This document shows, piece after piece, positions 53,501-62,500 of a DNA stretch of 64,000 nucleotides. Both the position numbers and the translations under genes were made by a program. The notes beneath the pieces were generated by a model. That model searched no databases. It saw nothing but the letters and a program-made list of their open reading frames with translations, and was not told the DNA's origin. The stretch lies in contig VWZX01010084.1 in the NCBI GenBank assembly GCA_013399015.1, forward strand, positions 62,001 to 126,000, read 5' to 3'. This DNA comes from Galbula dea. Taxonomy: Eukaryota > Chordata > Aves > Piciformes > Galbulidae. The first letter of the stretch is position 1, and the number at the start of each line of letters is the position of its first letter.

Positions 53501-56500
53501 TTGGCCACCAGATTATGAGTGCCACACATCGGCAACTGTGGAGTTCAGATGTTCTTTTGCTGTCTAATCAACACAAGCAACTGCTTATTGCTGCTTACTG
53601 CCTCCCATACCACAACTGTGAATTCCACTTACGGTCGATCATTGTGATGGTGCTGTCTTCAACTACTTCACTCGTCATGTCTGCAGAATGCACCTTGATG
53701 GACACCAGGTATCGCTTGTGGGGAACGAGGGTCATAATATTAAGCAAAGATTTCTCTTTTTCTATCCTTTTAGAAAACTCCACTTCACGAGTATCCATTT
53801 TTTTGCATTCAACACTATACCCATCAAAGTCAGAATCAGGAGGAGTCCAGGAACACGCAATGGCAGTAGAGGTCTGGGGCCGACAATGAAGACTTTGTAT
53901 CTTGTCTGGTTCTAGAGGAATGTTGAGAAGTTGAAGCTCAGGGGGAAAAAGGACTGGCATCATACACACTCTGTTCATCCTACAGCCCCTAGATTCTGTA
54001 TCAACTGTTTGACCAGAGCAGTAGGCTAGGAGCAAGAATTCTCACCTTTCCTGCAAATGTGTGCTGCCTGATTATTAGGCAAGGCTGCCTAACTCATTTT
54101 AGCCATCTAAAATGAGATCTAGGAAAATCAACCTTATCAGGTTTGCGAAGCTTCAATAATTAATTGTGAAAACAAGCAAACAAAACTACTTGAAGTCTTA
54201 ACAAGAACAGCAACACTACAAAACAATGGATTTCTCGAACTCTGTAACAACTTATTTGGAGGTTACATGTGGTCAACAGTATCATCAATACTGCCATCTC
54301 ATGACTCATCTGTTTCCCTGGGTAGCATGTGGTGTGTCCATATTACACATACCACAGAAGTATGTTTTTCCCATTTAATATTGGAACACTAATTTATAAT
54401 GTGACGTAACAAAGATGAAACAAATTTAGATGTCTGCCGTCTGAAAGTGAAGTGAAAGAGTTAGCTATGCTCTCATTTTAATTAATATGCTGAATGAAGT
54501 CTAAAGAGATATTCAGCTTATTAAACATAGATGTCAATTTGGAGCCGAATCCCATACCAAGTGACAGGAGGGTTTGTCAAGGCTCAGTTATTTTTACAAT
54601 TCCAGGTCACTGTTTCAAATCAGTCTGGTACTGATTTGCTCTAGCCTGACAGCTGGAGATGATATGGATACACAGACACAAAAATGCAGAGCAGTGAAAA
54701 ACTGATTCGAGTTTCAAATGTAGTACAGCAAGGTTTCATTCATCCTTCCTATCTGATTGCTCAGAAGCATTTTGAATATTTCAGTATCCTACTGTCAGAA
54801 AAATTTGGATATGCAGCCTTATTTTACCCTTGAAACCAACTGATTTAGGCTCTGAAACAAAACAGCCCCACTCTGGATGTGAAGATTGTATATGTATACC
54901 CATATTCAATCTTTAAACAGTTGACCTTGCGCACAGCAAGAGCTTAGAATCTAGCTGAATTCACTCCTGTCATTCATGAATTTATTAATGGAAATTACTG
55001 ACTGCAAAAGGAACTGTTAAGATTCAACAGCTTTGTGTCTTCTCCAGCTGAATGTTAGGGTGCAATGGAAATTGTTACTCACTGGTTCTTACACTTGCAG
55101 ACTGTGACTGACTGTATGTCTTCCAGCTGTCGCCACTGACAGTTCTGACACTGAACTCATAGAGCCTTCCTGGTCGCAGGCCATAAATGATGCGTACTTT
55201 AGATTTGCTGCTGCTGTAGGGATTGAATACTGTGAGGGAATCCTTTGGAAGCCACTGCAATTCAAAATCATCATAGTCTGTCCAGTCAGGAGGACCCCGC
55301 CATGTGACTGATAAAGAAGTGTTTGCAACATCAGTAAACGATACAGTGTTAGGAGGGCTGGGTGCTACACAGAAAGGGGGGAAAAAAAGGTGGAAAAAAA
55401 TTCTTAATTTTTTTATACAAGACAAATAAAACGTATTATTTTTTTCACACATTGCAAAGTGGTTTATATTATTTTGTGTATACAGGGAGTTACTGAATCC
55501 ATGCTGATGGTGACTTTCACAGACATTACCTATTCCTGAGTCTTTGAAAGAAAAACAGTGCTAACAAAAATCACACTTCATTGGTTTAACACCCTTAAGG
55601 ATATCCTTTACTATTACATCTTCAGTGATTCTTATAATAAATCCTCCCAGGGAATAAGTCTGGTGCATAGTTGTGAACTAACAGGAATTCTGACAGATTG
55701 GACTTAAAAATACCACAGCTTTTGTCTTTTACCTGTTCTTCCTTCAGCATTTGCTGTGTTGGTCAGGTCACCACTGTGAGTCACCACAACCAGAGTGTAC
55801 TTTCTGCCAGGAACAAGCCCTTGGAAATGCCACTCTTTCAGATCTTTCTTGTGCCATGTTTCTTTTTGTGTCCCATTTGGGTTGTAAAGATTCAGCTCAT
55901 AGAAGTCAACATCTCCTGCTGCTGGACCCCAGGTGAACCACAGACTGTCTGTCATGTTTCGGTTGGATGCCTTGAGACCAACAACTGGGGCTGGTACTGA
56001 AAAAAAAGGGGATGAATACTACTTTATGTATGACATCCTTAGGGTGAGTAGAAGCAATGAGGTCAAGCATACCTTACATTTTCCCTGTAATGACTGACAT
56101 GTAATAAGCTAGACAGTCACTACAGCTGGTCAAAAAGCCACAAAACATCTGGAAGTGTATCACTCAATAGTTTCCTTTTTTATTTTGAACTGTTGCTGTC
56201 TCCAAAAGAGACTGAAATGTTTGTAAAAGTTTTCAAAATGTTAAGCAGCTTTTTCCCAGTCAGTATCTGGAAATATCCAATTCTGAGGTAGCTGAAGAAA
56301 GTGCACCACTGTCCAGAGGTAGTCTTATAGAGTGTCAGGGCTGCTAGAGCTGCTCAGGTAACTTTGCTTCCCACATGTGGCTGAACAAACATAGAGCTGC
56401 AGCTAGAGCTACCCGTGGGAAACAAATTATTTCACTGGTAGATTGTCTACCTCAAGAACCCTTTTGCTTTTTGTCTTTTCCACTCATAGATGAATATTGC

Positions 56501-59500
56501 TCTCATTTTCCTCTAAGACTTACACAGCACCCATTGGGATGTCCTTCTCCTGACCTGAGTACCTAGAAACCATTGCAAGTGTCTTTGCTTCATTCTTCTT
56601 CTTATAACTACATCATTCAGAAATCACCTTCTCATTTGCCTAATCCTTTTCATGAGTAACAACCACTTTTGATATTTCTAATAGTTGCTCTAATGTAGCA
56701 TGACAATCATGGCTACACTATTGCTCAGACCAGCTCGCTGGTGTTCCCTCTACTAGAGACAGATGGTTTTCTTAGATATTCTTGCCTGTTCTTCCAAAGA
56801 TAGACGACTCGTTAGTGAGGTCTCCGCTATGAGTAACAATCACCATTCGATACATCCTGCCTTGCCGCAGGTTCTGGAATGAACACTGCTGGAGGTGCTG
56901 CTCTCCTGAAATCCTGTCGTGAAGGGACTTGTCAGGGTTGTATAGGAAGATATCATATGAATCAAGCTCCCCTTGAGAGGTCGTCCAGCTGAAGGACAGT
57001 CGGTCAGTGGTGTTCTCTGTGACCTTCAGATTTGTGACAGCTGCTGGAACTGAAAAGAAGAATAAATGAAAGAGCAAATATCAAAGTGTCTAGCGACTGA
57101 AGTCAAACCTTTAAGCCACAAATAGCTAAGTAATATTAACAGCAACTTTCAGAAGCAAGAGGAAGTATTTATGAGGTGCTGATGAGTCTTTCCAACACAA
57201 TGTTTGTATTTCCCAGCAGATCCTGCTCTCCAGCCTGCGTTCATGCAGAACTGTCCATTGGTTTCTGCAAGAAGCTTTAATTGAGTAAAGACTGCAAGAC
57301 TTGGCTCAAAGTTTAGAGGCTTGTTTTCACATCAAATCCTGCACTAAGAGCCTTGAGACTACAAATTAAAAACTTGATGACAAGAAAGCCTTCAAGTAGT
57401 TCCATAAAAGACAGACTGAGGGAAGCATTCAGCATTTTAGTTTAATGTCCTCATTATGAGCCATGGTTGCATTACTATGCTAACAAATTTCAGATTCACA
57501 TACCAAGCACATATCAGGAAAAGTGATGCATAAATATCTCGAGTCTACTACTAGAATCTTTCCAAGATAATATAGATGATTCAGGTATTTAATGATATCT
57601 GGCTGAGGGAACTATAAATAAACCAAGATGTTCTAATTACCTGTTCGGCCAAAAGTTTCTGCTCGTTTACTGAAGAGACCGCCACTGACTGTCAAAACTT
57701 GTATTTTATACTTCTTGCCAGCTAATAAATCTTCAAATTTATGCTGTTTGGCAGTAGCTGGCTCTGATTTGTTGCTCAGGAGGATTCCTTGCTCGTTCAG
57801 GAGCAGAATGTCATATCTTTCAGCTACACCAGAAGCTTTCTGCCAGGTTACTAACAAGGAATGACTGCTGTAAGCATGATGGGCTACTAATTCCTGGACA
57901 GAGGCTGGAACTGGAAGCAACAATTAAAGGCAGACCATTACTAGGTGAAATATGGACTATTCAATACACAACTGCAAATACAGTAATTAATAGAGAATAT
58001 CTTTACATATTTGCATGTTCACTTGCGTGAAAAGGGATATCCTGTGCATGTGTTTGCACAAGTAAATAATTCCTAGACAAATACAGTCAGATGAAGTTAC
58101 AGAGCATTAGGGACATCTGAACTGGGCACAGAGAAGAGAGATATGCATAAATGATCATGAAAAGAAAAGAGTGAGATGAACTAACCAACACAGTTAAGAA
58201 AGGCATGGGAAAAACAATTGGAAAATAACGAAGTGCTCAGTTGGTGCATAATAGTGGCACCAAATAGAAAAAGTTAGCCAGCAGCTGTTGCACAAAAGTG
58301 AAAGCCACAGCAAACATATAGGTGGCTAAAAAGAGGATGGATTAAAAACAAGGTGTTCCATTCTTTCATGTGTTCTGATATGCAGCATATTGGGGCAATA
58401 CATTATCTAACATTCCTTGACCATGCAATGGGCTCTGCTAGAACACAGTATTTGACTACCTAGAGTCCTGCAGATAGATGTATGTGTTGGAAGGTTACAG
58501 GCATAGAACCGGGGAGGGATAGAACTGCATTCATCCTGTGAAGGCGCACTTTGGACTGGGGACTTGAATTCCAGACATATTCACACAGGTAAAGCTACTC
58601 ATGTGACAGATCTCACTGACATTAGCAGACCTGTGCCTAAGTGTTTGTAAGACCGAGGACTAATACTCTCTGAGATAGAAACTTCCCATGTGCCTAGGTG
58701 TGCCTATACCCAATGGCATGTATCATTCATAAGTGTTATTAAATAAGGATCAGGTTCTGGGATGAGATAATGCAACTTGTGCCTTGTCTCAAAAGAAACA
58801 TACTTGTTCTCCCAAAAGCTGCAAAACTGTTGTGCAAGGTGCCACTGTTAGACTGCACCACCACCTGGTACTGCTCCCCAGCTTCCAACTTGTGAAACGT
58901 GTGCTCAGAGACATGTTTGGAGACACTCTGGGAATCAAGTTGATGTTTTTGCTGAAATATAGTCACTGTGTAGGAATCAACATCTCCACCTCCAGGAGTC
59001 CAGCTCACTTTCAGGCTGTTTGTCATGCCATTAGGTGATACATGAATGTTTCTGACCGCACTTGGAACTGGAAAAAAAAGGGAACACAAAGGCACCTGCT
59101 CACAAATTTCCTGTTTGATTCAGACTTTTAATTCCTACTTTTTTATGGCTACAGAAAATAATTCAAAGGACAAAAAGCATTTACAGGTACAAGTACTTTC
59201 ACTCATGGGTAAACACAAGTAAAGCTGATGACTTGCAATGCTACGTGTTTACAGGAACAAAAGCAAAGCAAATGCAAGTTAAACAGAAAAAAGTTTATGT
59301 TCTTTTATCTGGAAAACCTCCCTCTTTTCCAAATGATGCTTTAGAAACAATTCAGGAAATCAAAGTTCTTGATGTACCCTTAGCTAGCCATTTTGCAGTT
59401 ATAATCTCTCATTCATTTCAGGGGGGTAAACAGAGGCAAAAAATAGTTTAATAGAGATACTAAGCAAACAAGTGGCATGCATGGGAATAACAAACCCAAA

Positions 59501-62500
59501 CGCTGACATCTCAATACCATTCCTATGCAACAAACCAGATTATCTGCCAGTAATAATATATTGGTAACTGTGACATTAGTTTATCAAGCACAGATCAAGT
59601 TGGCTGCAGTACTAGTGTGATTTCAATGAGATCTGCTGCCCTTGCACCAGTGTTAAAGGAGCTCAAACAGGATTGTGGTTCACCCTTGAATTTCTATGCC
59701 TCATTTTTATCTCTAGAGAAGTTGCAACATATTTCAGATACCATATTATTTCTTACTAGTCAGGCCTTCTATGAAAGTAGCACGTTGCGTATCTCCACTG
59801 ATGGTCAAGACAAGAATTTTGTACAGACGTCCTGGAGTCAGAGCTGTGAACCAGTACTCCTCAATAGTGTTCCCAAGGAAAATGGGTGGAAAGATCTTCA
59901 TATCATTGAAGAGAAGCTGAATCTCATACTTATCAACATCCCCCTCAGCCTTTGACCAAGTTACCTGCAGATCCTCTGTGCTCCTGTTACGAAGAGTCAG
60001 TTCCTTCACTGACTCTGGCACTGAAGAGGCAAGAAGAAAGATAGGAAACTTCTCAGTACTTATTACCAGATCACAGCAAAAATGTAACAGCTCTGAAGCT
60101 ATGCTCCTGAGCCAAAACTTTTCATTCAGTTCCCTAGGAAAAGCAGTAGATTGTGCTTATTTGCAAAGACAAATAAGACTGGTTGTGGTTTGCACCAAAT
60201 CTAACACTGGAAGGTCCCATTTCAGAACAGGGATTCCACAATCTATCAGCATAAAAGTAATAAATGAATAGTAACAGATCCTGCATGGAGTTTGCATAGC
60301 CAACAAAAATTGAGTAGGATCTGCATGTAGAATAAATGTGGTGCAAAGGAGCCTGAACTGTGGAGACTCAAGGCAATACATCTATGTGATGCAACACAAC
60401 ACTGTGCAGTTCCCAACTTCTGTCAGATGCAGCTTTATTTTTGCCCAGTGCTACATCAGTGTTAAACTTGGTTTCTTAGCATGGCTCCTTAGCTTACATA
60501 TAGTACCAGGTGAAGACAGGCAGATTGCATCCAGATTGCTGTTGGCTCACAACCAGGCACTTTACCACTCTTCCTCCATGCTCTCCAACTCTTTTCCTTG
60601 GGGCAATTTGAGTAGAATGAGGTCTAGCCTATCATCTTCCTTATACATTTCCACGACCAGAAAAAGATGTCTTATACATTCTGGCATAATTTAAGCAAAT
60701 ATACTAAGCTTATGTGAAGATCTGTACAACTGTTTCTCAGTTTCCCATGTTTCAAGACTTGCTTTCCAAGTTGACAGCACAAGTCTCTTACTTCACTATG
60801 TCCAAAACTTACACATTGGTCATAAACTAAATACTGCTTTCTGCATTTGGAATGACACATTCAGGGTCACACTCAATACTACATTAAAATCATGAGATTT
60901 TTGAGCCCAGCTATAGTAAACAGAAAAGAACCCTAAACAAACCCTGGACTGTATCAGGATGCTTCCAGAGTGTTTACTTACTTGTTCTGCCATAGACTCT
61001 TTCACTAGTTTCATATTTCCCACTCCTTGTGCTGACCGTGACACTGTACTGCCTCCCTGGGACCAGATTAGTGAACACACATTCATTTTCATCCTTTGGG
61101 ATAGATTTTGTTTGGATGAAATCATTATTGTTCTTGATGATCACTTGATAATTATCAACATATCCAGAGGCATGTAACCAGGACACCTTCAAGTAGTCAC
61201 TTCTGGCTGAATTGCTGACAGTAAGTCCCTGAACACTTGAAGGGACTGAAAGAAGAAACACAATTAAAGATTCAGAAACCAGTAACTTCCTGAAGTAACA
61301 GGAGCTGCTGCAGTAGACTATATTTGTAGTAATTACCAGACTTTTCTGAGGAAGTTGCAAAAGACCACAATGTGGATTTAAGCAACTCTACCCTCTAAAA
61401 GGGTAGCTGCAGGTTCAAGGCTGCTTTATGTCATATGACACTGGTTTACCTTTCCAGTTTTTAGTCTTTTGGAACTTGGCCAGTTTTGCCTGTAGCAGTG
61501 AGTTCCATAGGTTCATACTAATCCTGAATTTGCTTCTCATTTAAATGGCTGTCGCTTGGATTTTCACCTATGTCATAAAAAGACTAAAATTGCACTAACT
61601 TCATACTCTTTGGAGTTTAAAGACCACTTACCATCTTTCTTTTATTCTACTGGTTCACCAAGTCTGTCTTTTCAATCTTTGAAAAAGTTTTAAATAGTTT
61701 TCCATCATTATTGCCACCCTTCTCTGAAATTTCTCTAATCCTGTTATAACCTCCTTGAACACTGCACGACCAAAACCAATAGATATAGATATTACTCATT
61801 TATGTGACACATTACTAACATTTTAGTAGGTGAGCCTATCCTACCCCATTCTTTCAGTGTTTAAATAACTTTTTGGGTGGATGCTCTGCAGGATATACTT
61901 GAAGAGTCAAGCAGAGGGGTTAAAGGTCAGAAAAATGCACTTGAGCCAAAAGTTCTACATGATTTCTCACTCACAAGGACAGACACGTGACTCCTATTCA
62001 TACTAAAGTAATTTTGTATAATGTATAGCAGCAGTGGGGACATATGAATATGACTAAGTCTATAAAGTTGTCATTTTCTGGTTTGACTCTTCAACTCCTA
62101 CTCTCCAATCCCAGTTTGATAACATACTGATAGATCAATCATTGATAATGGCTATACAAAGTGGTTATATTGACTGGATTTGGTCAGAATCTCTTTACCT
62201 GTTCGCTCCTGGCTGAAGGAATAATTTTCGTACTTCCCACTCTTTGTGGTTATCTTCACATTGTAAAGCGTTCCAGGAGTAAGGCTGCTGAAGGAGCACT
62301 CGCTGAAGGATTTGGAAATGGTGAGAGTCTGAACAATCTGGTCACCATGAGAGAGTGTCACCAAGTAACTGTCTACATCTCCAGAAGCTGGCAGCCAAGA
62401 AACACTGAGGTAATCACTGCGACCCGAGTTATTCAGTGTTACTCCAGTCACGCTGGAAGGAACTGTGCAACAAAGAGATAAAACCAGAAGAGGTTTAAAT

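Noticed and set aside
53515..53889. 124-codon plus-strand open frame
   Set aside because: Antisense shadow of the PTPRB FN3 exon at 53633-53911.
53912..53936. Acceptor CTGAG as the start of the FN3 exon
   Set aside because: It does not match the phase of the strong GTGAGT donor of the preceding exon. The CTCTAG acceptor does, and gives the RTKPDK junction I recall from human PTPRB. Kept only as a possible alternative site.
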